A DNA stretch of 64,000 nt, taken from contig JAZHRO010000003.1 in NCBI GenBank assembly GCA_037157565.1, forward strand, positions 37,833,001-37,897,000. Reading direction: 5' to 3'. Below, piece after piece: positions 34,807 through 45,629 of this stretch. A model generated the notes under the pieces. It saw only the letters and a list, made by a program, of their open reading frames with translations, ran no database searches and was not told the DNA's origin. The translations under genes were made by a program, and so were the position numbers. The DNA comes from Thalassia testudinum (Eukaryota; Streptophyta; Magnoliopsida; Alismatales; Hydrocharitaceae). Position 1 is the stretch's first letter; every line of letters begins with the position of its first letter.

Positions 34807-35755
34807 AAACTGTATTTAGAAATAATCTTAAGCTGAAGATTTTCTTCTGAGGTGATATAGGTGTGTTTATTATCGAATATTGTGAGAACCAATTGTAAAG
34901 AAGACTACCAGTACTTTAAGTCTCACATGACATAGATCATCTCTCAACTAACCAGGACTCTTGATATTTAAACCTTAAGTACGATTTCCAGGACCCAGGA
35001 GGTTTTTGCCGTACTCGAGAGCTCAAGAGGTTATGGTTTGTGCATAGTGAAGGATCAAGACTAACCAGATGAACCTTAAGACTCACTCCCAGGGTTTCAC
35101 GAATTTTTAAGTATAGGTTGGTCCCAATTTCAGCTCGTGTTTTCGGATTGACCCTTAAGATGATTACGGAAAACTCAACTCCCATTTTCGAAAAACAAAT
35201 TATACAGACATTTATGAGATATACTGACTCTTTTGCAACATCTTTTTTTTTTTTTTTGAAACATATGTTAGTATATCTCTTACAGCACATTTTGAAAGAG
35301 CACACTTTTTTTTTTTTTCTTTTTGGTGGGAGAGTTTCTTTTTGGTGGAAAGAGCCACTCCTAAACACAAGACTAAAGCTTGGGATAAAAAGTCTACCTG
35401 CACGCACAGGTAAGGACTCCACCTTTCCTAATGAACACTACGGTTGGATCTTATGTTCACCTGATCTTTCCTGATATGTGTAGTGTGAACCAAGTTTACT
35501 TAAGCTCTCAAGAAAAAGCAAACCAACGAATCCTGTACTGGTGTCTCAGGTACAAGAAACGTTCTTAGTTAGGAGAGATTTTAATCTATTTCGTCAATGC
35601 TTTAAGTGAATTATGCCGAGCCTGAGCGAATCAAGCTTCTGTGGCCTGGAAATTCTTCAAAACAGAGGTTGAATATCCATAAACACTTATTGTATTTTTT
35701 GTTTCAGCTTTTAGATCATTACTAAACACCATTTATTACTAATATATATATATAT
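34807..35755 (-). other. NA-5 3' untranslated region
   Basis: No gene is supported. Homopolymer T runs occur at about 35243-35260 and 35307-35320. The ORF 34937-35422 crosses them, has Lys-runs and no family match. A PPT-like motif (GGCATGGGGGGG on minus) lies upstream at about 35860-35871, inside the end of the coding frame. Confidence 0.6.
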
Positions 35756-37330
35756 TTATTTATTTTTTCTTTTCTTTTTTCTTTTTCTTGCATATTTATA
35801 AATAGGTGGTAATTGTCTGATACCATAAAATACTCGGATCCTATGGATGCCTATCCACCCCCCCATGCCAAACAATGCTATGTCCTCATATGCATGCAGG
35901 GAAAGGCAGAGAACGGATGACAGATCGGGTAACAGGAGCTGAGGTTCAGGGTATAAATCAGGGTGGAAGGGAGGGTGGATGGTGGGTGGTGAAGAGAAAA
36001 GCGAAGTAATCGTGATAGAGGCGTGAAAAGTAATGGTGGATGGTGAGAGATTTGGCATTTTCTGGGACGAGAGTGTCCTAGGCGGATCAGAAAATAGATC
36101 AGGAAGAGGAAGTTGGCCCTTAGATTGGCCAAGAAGGGGGGCTTTTTGGATAGATGGATCCAAAAGGGAATAGCCCCAGTGAGTAAGATGTGGGCTCAAG
36201 GTCCCAGTGTGGATTTGCAAATCCGCCTGATTTAGCGGGAAAGAAAAGGCAATCCGGTCTTCCATAGTGTGGACCGGCGGTGAGCAGCCCGGCGATGACT
36301 CAGACCACAAAGTATGGGAAGTGGAAAAAACATCGTCAGAAGTCTGGTCAGGAGAAGGTACATGAATAGGGAGGGATTGGGGAACGTCACAGTTTGTGTT
36401 GGTCAGGCAGTCGTCAGGTAATTCGCAGCAGTCTGAATCGGCTCCAATTAGTTCGATACATGTACTGACAGTCACGTCCTCGTCAGACGTGTCATCCTTG
36501 ATGTGATCACTATCATCATAAGAGTGCGGTGCTGCAGCGGGATTAACCTGAAATCCCGGAGGAATACTCGGAGCTTGCAGAATTTGATGAACCTGTTCCT
36601 GAGAAGGTTGTACCTGTGGTTGCGGACCACAGGGTACAAAGTTTTGCGGGTTTGGAACAGGTTGGGCGGGAAAAGTGCCCTGAGATCGAGTCGCCATGCT
36701 TAGTTGACTGATCTCAGCATTCTGCTGCGCCAAATGCTGAAGAGAGGTCATGTTTTCTTTATGGCGCTTTGACATTTCCGTCATCATTCGCATCAATTTA
36801 TCAAGAGGTTTTGATGCGTGTTTGGTTTTCTGTACACAAGGGCCTGATGGCAGAGTTGCCATAGGATTAGACTGGGCCCTTGGGATGACGGGTGCAGACT
36901 ATCGCATTGGTCCACCAGTGGGGTTTCGACGCTGCGGGTTGTTGGACCATGCAAAATTGGGATGATTGTGCCACCCTGGGTTATACGTGGCAGAAAATGG
37001 GTTATTCCCCAGGGTGCAGGCATCTTCTATGCCAGAAGACGTGTCCGCATATGTGTCCGAGTACACGGAGGCTTGGTCCTCCGTGTTGAAATACTGGCTC
37101 ACAGAAGCCAGTTCCACATGACTAACCAAGTCGCTTGGCGCGACACTCGATAAGGAAGGTCTTGCAGGGTTTCTCGGGATAAGCCTGGTGTTGAAATAAT
37201 TGAAATTGTGACGAAGTGGTGAGGCGGGGGTGTGTGCCATGTTTGTGGAGGAGGAGGATGATTCGGCTCTTTTTCTAGATTTATCAGTCAATACAAGCAA
37301 TTCAGGGTTTTGTGACCTCCTCCCAAACAT
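35756..37330 (-). CDS. NA-5 chimeric Gag-derived protein with one internal TAG
   Basis: One frame runs 525 codons from ATG 37330-37328 to the stop at 35756, broken only by TAG at 36901-36899. N-terminal ~100 residues start MFGRRSQNPELL and are Ser-rich. Then comes the Gag landmark ATYNPGWHNHPNFAW (near residue 125). After the TAG, MTEMSKRHKENM and LAQQNAEISQL resemble the Gag helix region, and TFPAQPVPNPQN the Gag tail. The rest is acidic, then Ser/Pro/Leu-rich, perhaps the linker that normally separates protease from RT; it ends in a Lys/Arg-rich tail. The main capsid region and all pol domains are absent. I infer an internal deletion joining gag pieces to the post-protease linker. Whether it is translated, with or without readthrough, is unknown. 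Confidence 0.6.
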
Positions 37331-38712
37331 GCACAACCTCAGGTAGAATTGGGGAGACGAGAAGGGAAAAGGGATGAGAGAAATGACGCCGCAAAGGTAC
37401 ACTTGATTACAAATCAATACAGTCAAGTTCCTAACCTCTACAGTGTGCCCTTAGACCTAAAGATCTAAGTTACCTACTATCACGAACTACGGAACCGAAT
37501 GCGAGCACCGCGGAACCACCGGGCCAGATTGAAAGGCCGTTTGCCCCAGTCTTAGACACCCGATAGCACGCGGGAACTCTCACCAGCACGTAGTCGCTAC
37601 ACATAGGTAGTTAGACCTCCAATCCTTAGTAAGGGTCAAGTTACTACCCGTTTTAATTAGAGGCTTAGGGTCAAGTGCTTTTGGAATGTGAAGGGCGTTG
37701 TTTACGGGTAATGCCCAAGTGATTGATTTTAAGAGTGCGTAAGAACAAGCATGCAACGGGGAAATCTCCCCGAATTAAAGTTTTAATTGGTGAATGGTTT
37801 TTAGAGTTCAACCTTAAGCAGTATGAATTTTAGGATTTTGCTGAATTACCAATTCAACCAATCTCCGGGTTTTGCAAGAATACAGGTTTTCTTTCTAAAG
37901 CCCAAGAAACCCTTCTTCAATTATCAGTTAGTTAATGCATGCTAAAATGCAATGGGCTACCTAAATGGAGATTTCTATGTGTGGATGCGTGAATCAATTT
38001 TATACCAATGTGAAAGGGAGCCAAAGCACTTCAATTCAAGTGCTCCCAATCACCAGAAAGATATCCACACACAAGGCTTCAACCAACAGATAAAGAAACT
38101 AAAATTGTTGGGGTTGAAGTATTCAGGATCGAATCACAGGCAAGTTTGAAAAGTCGTGGTGGGGTTGGAATCAACTCAATTCCAAGTCTCCCCACCAAAA
38201 ATGTGCTCCTGAATTAAAGATAAGTGAGGCAAAAAGAGGGATACAAGAAATCTTTTTCTTTGCCTCAAAGAATACTTCCCACGGCGAAAAATCTAAGAAT
38301 CAAGATTCTCGGATTTTCGCTATGCGAAGTAAGGCAGGAAATCCCGAGGCAGTGGGAGTGAAGACAACCAATCAATTAAGTGAATTTTAATCCAGTTGCC
38401 CTCAAGAAATCCCAAGAAGTTTTTCTAGTTTTTAGTTTTAAATTTTTTTTTTTTTTTTTTTATTGTGGTGGCAAGTTAACCCTAATTTGATGAGAAAAGA
38501 AAACCTACTTGTTCGGCAACGTGTGCGAAGCTCCAATGCGATGTCGGCGTCATCACGCTCTCGTTCCCGCCGTGGATCTGCTCACGTCCTCGACGTCGTC
38601 AGCCTTCTTCTCCTTCCACCAGGTTCACCTGCACACCAAAAACAACAATACCCGTGAAGAGAGAAGAGACAAATTTAAAGGAATTGGATAGAAACTTACT
38701 CGAAAGCGCACC
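37331..38712 (-). other. NA-5 5' leader
   Basis: Untranslated sequence between PBS and the frame start. A poly-T tract (about 38444-38461 on plus) is present. No gene or known signal is recognised; packaging signals would be expected here. Confidence 0.6.
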
Positions 38713-38730
38713 TCCCCGGCAACGGCGCCA
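38713..38730 (-). promoter_or_regulatory. NA-5 primer-binding site, perfect tRNA-Asp match
   Basis: Minus strand TGGCGCCGTTGCCGGGGA, complementary over 18 nt to the 3' end of plant tRNA-Asp(GTC) including CCA, as I know that tRNA. It lies 9 bp inside the 5' LTR edge. It is the only perfect copy among the PBSs in this window. Confidence 0.92.
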
Positions 38731-38739
38731 GAAAAGTTA

Positions 38740-41218
38740 TGATGGGTCGGCCCAAATAGGTTGTTAATATGATATTTTTATCGTTGAAATGTGTATAGTG
38801 GTTAACCTAATTCAGACCTAACCATCTCTTTACAAAATTTTTAACCAGGCCTAATTGATTTTATCTTGTCACTTTTAGGCCCAGGGTCGAACTCAGGGAA
38901 GTGAGGTTCAAGTCGAATTTCTACGTTTTCCTTAAAACGCGTCTCTTCCGTTCGTTTATTCTGTTTTTGGTATTTTTCTTATTTAGGTTTTTTTCTGGTA
39001 ATCCTTGTTCTTGAGGCACACCCTCAAAATTGTGTCCTTGGCTTTTAGCCAAAATAGAGTTTCAAAACACGTCTTGCTACTTGCAAGACGGGGGTACCTG
39101 CAAATCAAAGATTATCTTTTCACTTTTATACCTTTTTTATCTTTTTACTAAGAAGGAAGCTAACAGATAGAAAGTAAATATAGTAGCTATAGATATATAT
39201 TTATATGTAGTATATATATAAAGGGGTGGGGGTGGAGGTGACGATGGAGTGTAGCACTATGTCGAGTTAGTTGACGTTTAGAGAGACGCAACCAACACGA
39301 CTATGTGTCGCGTGGAGTGTGGATGGAGGATGGATGATGTATGGGACCACGCTTTTTTTGTACGCGTGTATCAGGGAATATCAGCAACTGGTGCAGATAT
39401 CCCCGTGATACAGCGTATAATAAATAACATGAAAGTATATGTACATATGTATGTATATAAGTAAATATATCTATATATATATATAAATGTATAGTTATAT
39501 ATGTATAGATATATATATATATATAGATATATATGTGTATATATATGTATATAAGTATATATATATATTACTATATATATGTATATATATATATATATTT
39601 GTATATAAGTATATATGTATCTAGATATATATATATATATGTGTGTATATATATAAGTATATAGATATGTATATATATATATGTATATAAGTATATATGT
39701 ATCTAGATATATATATATATATGTGTGTATGTATATAAGTATATAGATATGTATATATATATATGTATATAAGTATATATGTATATATATATAAGTATAT
39801 GTATAAGTATATAGATATATATATATGTGTATATATATATATAGAGAGATATATTATATATATATGTATGTATACATAACTATATAGATATACTATGTAT
39901 ATAAGTATATATATATAATAGATATATGTATGTATATATATATATATGTATGTATATATATGTTACTATATATAACTATACGTATAGTGTAAGTGTGTGT
40001 GTGTGTTGGTGAAGATGTGTGTGTGTTGGTGTAGTGTGTGTCTGTGAGTGAGTGAAAAAGAGAGAGAGAGAGAGAGAGAGAGAGTGGGAGAGAGAGAGAG
40101 AGATAGAGAGCGCCAGAGAGAGAAAGAGCGGGCGGGAGAGATCGCGAGCGCGGACGATGGCAGCGAGTTAAGACGTCTGCTCGCGGCAGCGGACGTCTGA
40201 TGCCGCGTCGTCTGAAGGCGGAGGCGGACGTCTGAAGACGGTGGGTGCGGGCGCGCCTTCGCGTAGGGTTCTGCAGGCCTGCGCGAAGTCGACGAGCGGG
40301 CGATGGCGCGGAGGAGCGAGCGTGGAGGAGGTTCTGCAGTGGTCGCGTAGGGTCGCGGAGGAGGGCAGGGGGCGATGCGAGGCCGTAGCCGGCCGCTGCG
40401 GTGCGCGCGGCGGCCGGCTGCGTGTGCAACTGCGGCGTGGACAGAACGGAGACGGAGGCGGAGAATGCCCTGCAGACGCGCGTGGAGGCGGTGAGCGGCT
40501 GCGGGGACGGTCGCGGAGGAGCGGGGGGTGCTGCTGCTGCTGCTGTTGCCGCGGTTGAGCTGCTGCTGCTTCAAGCTTCGGACCTTGAAGCGGCAACAAT
40601 GGCGTGGAGATGAAAACGAAGAGAAAAGAAAACACCACGCCCACCTGCTCGTTGAAGAGCTGGGTAGTGGTGTTCCCACTGTGGTGGTGAGCACCACAGT
40701 GGGTTCTCCTGCTCGTCGGGTGCCTCCTCGACGGAGGGCCAGCGTATGGGAGGGGAGAACGGGCGAGGAAGGTTGTGGACTGTAGGGTGGCGTTTTTCAG
40801 CAACTCCCCCTCCCTCGTCGCGAGGAAGAGCTGCGGCTTTATAGAGGAGGAGAGCATGGCGGGGAGGCATGGCAGTAGCAGGGAGAGGCGTTGGAGAGTG
40901 GCAACCGCAGGGAGAGGCGTTGGCAGGGTATGGCATCGCAGCATGGAGTGCATGTGGGTGCGGGAAGAAGGCGGATGCGCGCGGGAATGAGAAAAAAGAA
41001 GAAATCAAGAGGAAAAATAAAAAGGTGGAATTTTCAAGGAGGCACTTGAGATAAAATGTGAATTACGAAGCCATTTATTCATTTCTCCTCCTCTCATGAT
41101 TAAATGCATGCATGCAACCGTTTTTTACAAATGTGGCTATAGGATTATAATATACATAGTTAATGCTAGGAAATAGCATAAGAAAGCATTATTAAAGGCG
41201 TGTTTTGAGGTGCAAACA
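38740..41218 (-). repeat. NA-5 5' LTR
   Basis: 2479 bp, nearly identical to 32306-34770. U5 motif 38885-38902, microsatellite about 39425-39990, GA run 40058-40110, TATA box CTATAAAG on minus near 40836-40843. Followed on the right by TSD GGAGG. ORFs such as 40168-40953 are compositional. Confidence 0.92.
39425..40110. repeat. AT microsatellite with GT and GA runs (NA-5 5' LTR)
   Basis: Second copy of the LTR-embedded microsatellite, slightly different in repeat number from that at 32990-33690. Confidence 0.9.
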
Positions 41219-42410
41219 GGAGGCGTGGGCGGACTACTGCGAGCTCTGTTGGCAGTGAGAGTGGGTGCTGTAGGCGTGGGAGGAGGGTATGTACGATTGT
41301 GCAGGTGGCTGCTGCAGCTGGTTTGGCTCTACTGCAGGCGTGCGGGCAGTTGCACGCTCTATTGGAGTGGGTGCGCAGGCTGGAGGGCATGGAGATGGAG
41401 AAGGCTGCAGGCGCGGGAGGAGGGCGTGCGCTGAAGGTGGAGTGAGCAGGCGTGAGCGGTGAGGCACTGCTGGAATGGTGGGGGTAGCTTCAGACGTGTG
41501 TGCAGGCTAGTGCACACGGGTGAGCGGTGAGGTGCAGGCTGAAGGTAAGCGGGTAGCTTCAGACGGGTGCGTAGGTTGTGGGGCGTGGAGATGGCGCTGG
41601 AGGTGAAGTGGGCGAATGTGGTTGTGCGGGTGCAGGTGGACTTCAGACGGGTGCACAGGCGGGGGGCCGCGATGAGGTTGCAGGCGGAAGGTGAGTGGGT
41701 GGCTTCAGACGTCCGGGAAATTTCCCGGATGTCTTAACTGACTGAGAGGGTCATTGCAGAGTGGCTGCGGTGGTGGTTGTTGGTGACGACGGCGAGGGAG
41801 ATGCACGCTAAGGTGCTCACAGTAATGAGGACGAGCTCCGGATGGCGGTGTGGCCTGTCACACCACACGCCCACGGTGGTGGAGACTCGCCGCCACGGTT
41901 GAGGCCGGCGGTGTGGAATGGAAGAGAAGAGATCTCTCTGCACAATGGTGGGTTGGTGGTGGAGGTCTCCCGAGCTCGGCTGCCTCCCTCCTCCTTTTGT
42001 AGTGGCCTGCACAAATTTGAGATCAGCTTCCCGACTAGATCCAACACATCTGCTCCTCCTTGAATGGGTTCTTCACTGCGGCAGCTGGTGGCATTGGAGC
42101 GGTAGCTAGCTGTTCCTGCAAGAAGAAGAATAAAGAAAATAATGTTAAAATATTATGGTTATTTATATACAAACCCTCAACTTTTATGTTAACTAAAACA
42201 ATGGACCTAATTGGTTAACTAATTAGATGAATGACATTCTATGCTAATTCTAAATGCACTTAAAATATGAATGCAATGCATGGATTATGTAATTAAATTA
42301 AAAATATGAATTAATCTATTTACATCCTAATTTATGCTAAATAATTGTTAGAATTAACCTAATGTCTAGGCACTTAAATACTTAAATAGCCCACAACAAT
42401 GGGCTAATCG

Positions 42411-44355
42411 GGAAGTTCAGGGTCTAAAGGCTTTCTTCCTTTATCTAATGAAGATGGCTTGTGAGAGGAAGAGGGTTATGATCCATCTCATGGTATGGTG
42501 CGGGAAAAATCGTTACCCGCTTGCCTAGGTAGCAGGTCCTGTGTAGTCTTTCCGCTCCTTAGGGTAATAGCTTTTGCATCAGTGTGCTGTGCATGCAAGG
42601 GCGGAGGAGCAAGTTGGTCTGGATACACAGGGTTTGGCAATAGAGGTGGCTGATCGAGTCCATAACCAGGAGGTGCGGGAGGTGCTTGCATAACCACGTG
42701 TGCCTACCCCTATGGTGCTTGGAATCTAGGCGAGGCACTCTAATTCTGCACATATGTCGGGTTCGGGATAGGTCGGGATGGCAAAGCTCCCTGTGATCTA
42801 CGCTCTTGCATCATCTAGTTTTGCGTTTTCTGTATGCTCTGTATTTGGTCAGCCATTGCCTTAATTATTTGGAGGTTGTCATGAGTAGATTTTCGAATAG
42901 ATGTCTACAATTCCTCCTTCAGCGACTCAAAAGGGTCAGCCCACTTTGAAGGGTAGTTGGCATCTTGGTGTAGCGACTGATAGATAGAGCATGTCTGTTG
43001 CTGCTGGGACGGGGATGGCTGCTTCCTAGGATACGTGTTCTGCACATTCCCGTATTGTCTGGTCTGGTTGTGTGGAACTTGACTCGGTCTCTATGGATTA
43101 CCAGACTAGGCGAAATTGGGATGCTGGCACCAACCAGGGTTATATGTTTTAGAATATGGGTTGTTACATCCATATCCCTTAATGGCATTGACATCTTTGT
43201 AAGCCGAAGACGTCTCGGATGCAAATTCATCAAAAGAATACACACTTGCATCATCATGTGGTGCGAAACCCTGATTATACAGTGCCAGATCCATAGTGTT
43301 CACAGGTTCCTGGTATGCAGGATCCCGAGAAGATGGAGAGAAAACATCTCGAGTGACTAGATATATATGAGTAGTAGGGGCTCGGGATGCCTGAGAGGAG
43401 TGAGATGGAGCAGTGCTGCCAGAAGATCCGGATCTCGCTCGCATCAATTCATCGAGCTTCTTATCAAGCAGATCGATCTTATCCAACTTTTTGGTGATAA
43501 TGTCCATGTCAGCTTGGGTAGATTCGGCTTGAGCTTCATGGACATTAACTCATTGCTGTCTAGGTCACTAGAACTAGTTCATTGAGGCGGTGTTCATTGA
43601 GTTCTCTGCTAAGGAGTCAAACAGTTCAAATGCGTTGTTCTCATCCTTCGCGAGAAAATTCCCACCGCTAGATGCATCGGCCAGGTACCGATGTGTGTCA
43701 TCTAGCCCATGGTAAAACTTGCGCACGGTGCCATTTGGGTACACCATGGTGTGGGCACTTCCTGAGAAGATTGTGAAATCTATCCCAGGCATCATGTAGC
43801 TTCTTTCCAGGGCCTTGAGCAAAAGTCGTGATTGCGTGCCTCATGGATTTGTTAAACTGATCGGGAAAAACTCTTGGAGGAATTCGCAACATAATTCCTC
43901 CCAGGTTCCAATTGGCCTCCCGATGGTCTTGAACCAATAAGAAGCTTTATCCTTGAGAGAAAAAGGAAAAAGCTTCATGAGAACAATTCTAATATCAATG
44001 TTCCTGGGTTGAACCGACTCTGCAATCCGACTCAGGTCTTCGAGGTGCTGAAGGGATCCTCATTCAAGTTTCCATTGAAATGAGTCTGAATTAGACTTAT
44101 GATATTCAGCTTTAACTTGAATGCGTCTCCGCCTGCGGGAATCTAGACCTAAGGTGCTTTGATTGTTGTCGCTGGATCATAGAAGTCCCGTAGTTCTTCT
44201 CCGCATGGTGGATGCTGCATTCTATCGAGTGTCATGAGAATCCAGTCAATGCTTTGCTCATATTTTTGTTCCGTTTCCTCACCCCTGGCTTCTAGATGAG
44301 CCATTGGGTCCTGATTCTCAAGGTCCTGAACAATTCCTGGACCAAGATTAGCCAT
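42411..44355 (-). pseudogene. gag: Ath-4 gag
   Basis: On the minus strand Gag starts at ATG 44355 (MANLGPGIVQDLENQDPM). It runs through several frames: capsid motif SMRHAITTFAQGPGKKLHDA and RKCPHHGVPKW (43870-43740), KFYHGLDDTHRYLADASSGG (near 43720-43660), MDIITKKLDKIDLLDKKLDE (43507), and the landmark SKTYNPGWCQHPNF (near 43150). The tail AITLRSGKTTQDL is near 42560, and the frame ends at the nested LTR. Gag would form the particle. At least four frame changes and a few stops break it. The start differs from the MFGRRS type of Ath-2 and NA-5. Confidence 0.86.
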
Positions 44356-45608
44356 CTCGGCTAATCAGGTGGAAGAAGGTTGAGACAAGAGGTCGGGCGA
44401 AAATCACCTCTATCGCATTGAGTTTGGCTACCAAGGTCCCACGAGGTTAGGTCTTAATGACCTTCCTTGCATACACCAACTAAAAGGGTTGGTGTAGTCA
44501 AGCAGAACAAGGCTAAGGCCTTGTTAATCAGAGTGGTCGTTTAGATCAGATGACCTGATTTTTCATTTAAGTTTGTGTTATTAAAAATTTGGCTAGAGAC
44601 CAACTGTAAGGAGTTCCCGCCTCTTAGGCTAACTTGGCCAGTCTAGTTATGAGGGGACTACGAGGAAGGTTCTTCCTTCGGCTTTCACCTCTGGTTCCGT
44701 TACCCCGCAGCCACGATCGTTTGACATTGCCCCACAGGCTTAGTCACCAGGTTTTGTAGGAGAGGTTGGAACTACCCAGTAGTTTCAGGACAAATGTAGG
44801 TTATTTGATGTATTTTTGTGAATTCTTAACCCGTTTCTTTAATGTAATAGATGGTGGGTGGTCCACAAGGTTACTCGCCTCACCGACTAACTCTTGGGCT
44901 CGTCGGAGTCCAAGTTAGTCAATGTGGTCCTAGTGGCTTATGCGCTTCTAAGTTGTTTGAAATTAAAGAACACAAATCAAATACAAACTCTCAAGTTGAA
45001 ATGATTTGAAACTTGGCAAGACGATTCCTTTTTCAATAATCTTTTTAGAGACTATTTTTTCAGAATTTTTACTATTTCCAAAAAATAGTTATGAATTTTT
45101 TTACTAGCAAAGGGTCAAATCTGGGATTCGGACCCTGTGTTGGTTTCTCTATTCAAAATAGTATCAAATATGCTCCAAAAATTTTGTAAAAATATGATAA
45201 TGAAAGCTAATTTGATTATCTTTCAAACCCCATAGGTTGTGATTAAATCAGATTTGTATTTTGGTCAGAATTGATTTTCAAATTTCATAAAAGTTTTAAT
45301 TTTAAGCAATCTGACACATATGTACTCTACGAATTTTTAAAAATTCCATAGAGAGAATTTTCTTTTTAAAATAGTGGCGTTGGAAAAATAATTTAAATAT
45401 CTAGTTCCAATTCGTATTTCAGGATTTTTGGAGCACAAGAAGCATGGCTATTGAATTTTAAAGATGACACTTACTTTTGGCTGAATTTCCAAATAGGATG
45501 GTGTGCACCTGATTTCCACATTGCTCACTTTGATTCGTTTGCCACTTCTCTGGTTTAATCGACACACACAAATAGTATGTTAGAGATGAAATCAGAAGTT
45601 GCCTTGCC
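44356..45608 (-). other. Ath-4 5' leader
   Basis: About 1.25 kb between PBS and gag with no gene. Moderate AT content; no repeat or conserved hairpin recognised. Confidence 0.6.
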
Positions 45609-45626
45609 TCCCCAACAACGGCTCCA
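45609..45626 (-). promoter_or_regulatory. Ath-4 primer-binding site (tRNA-Asp type, diverged)
   Basis: Minus strand TGGAGCCGTTGTTGGGGA, 15 of 18 identical to the perfect NA-5 PBS, 3 bp inside the 5' LTR. Confidence 0.85.
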
Positions 45627-45629
45627 ATT

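Larger units (their letters stand above)
32306..41218 (-). mobile_element. NA-5, complete young non-autonomous Athila-like element
   Basis: All boundaries are visible: TSD GGAGG (32301-32305 and 41219-41223), LTRs 32306-34770 and 38740-41218, PBS 38730-38713, PPT at 34771-34785, internal region ~3.97 kb. It has no protease, RT, RNase H or integrase, so transposition would need proteins from another element. Between PBS and PPT lie a 1.4-kb leader, one 525-codon frame (37330-35756) and a ~1-kb 3' UTR. The LTRs differ at about 5 of 390 compared bases. It matches the class called terminal-repeat retrotransposons with gag remnants. Confidence 0.9.
27698..42410 (-). mobile_element. Solo LTR between Ath-4 gag and protease, itself host to two insertions
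   Basis: Outer ends are TGACGAGTCAATTTT (27698) and GGGCTAATCG (42410, last A changed to G). The TSD GGAAG is perfect (27693-27697 and 42411-42415). Without the insertions at 28036-32087 and 32306-41223 it is about 1.74 kb and aligns with the solo LTRs at 59792-61657 and 53183-54993. Removing it with one TSD rejoins gag and the protease region in frame. U5 motif near 27799-27820; a GACGTC-armed palindrome at 41708-41733. The motif position implies minus orientation. Confidence 0.85.

Noticed and set aside
34937..35422. 161-codon minus ORF in NA-5
   Set aside because: It crosses T-runs giving Lys tracts, lies in the 3' UTR and has no similarity to Gag or Pol.
38713..38730. Possible tRNA gene fragment
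   Set aside because: Only the 3' 18 nt match tRNA-Asp, no cloverleaf is present, and the position next to an LTR identifies a primer-binding site.
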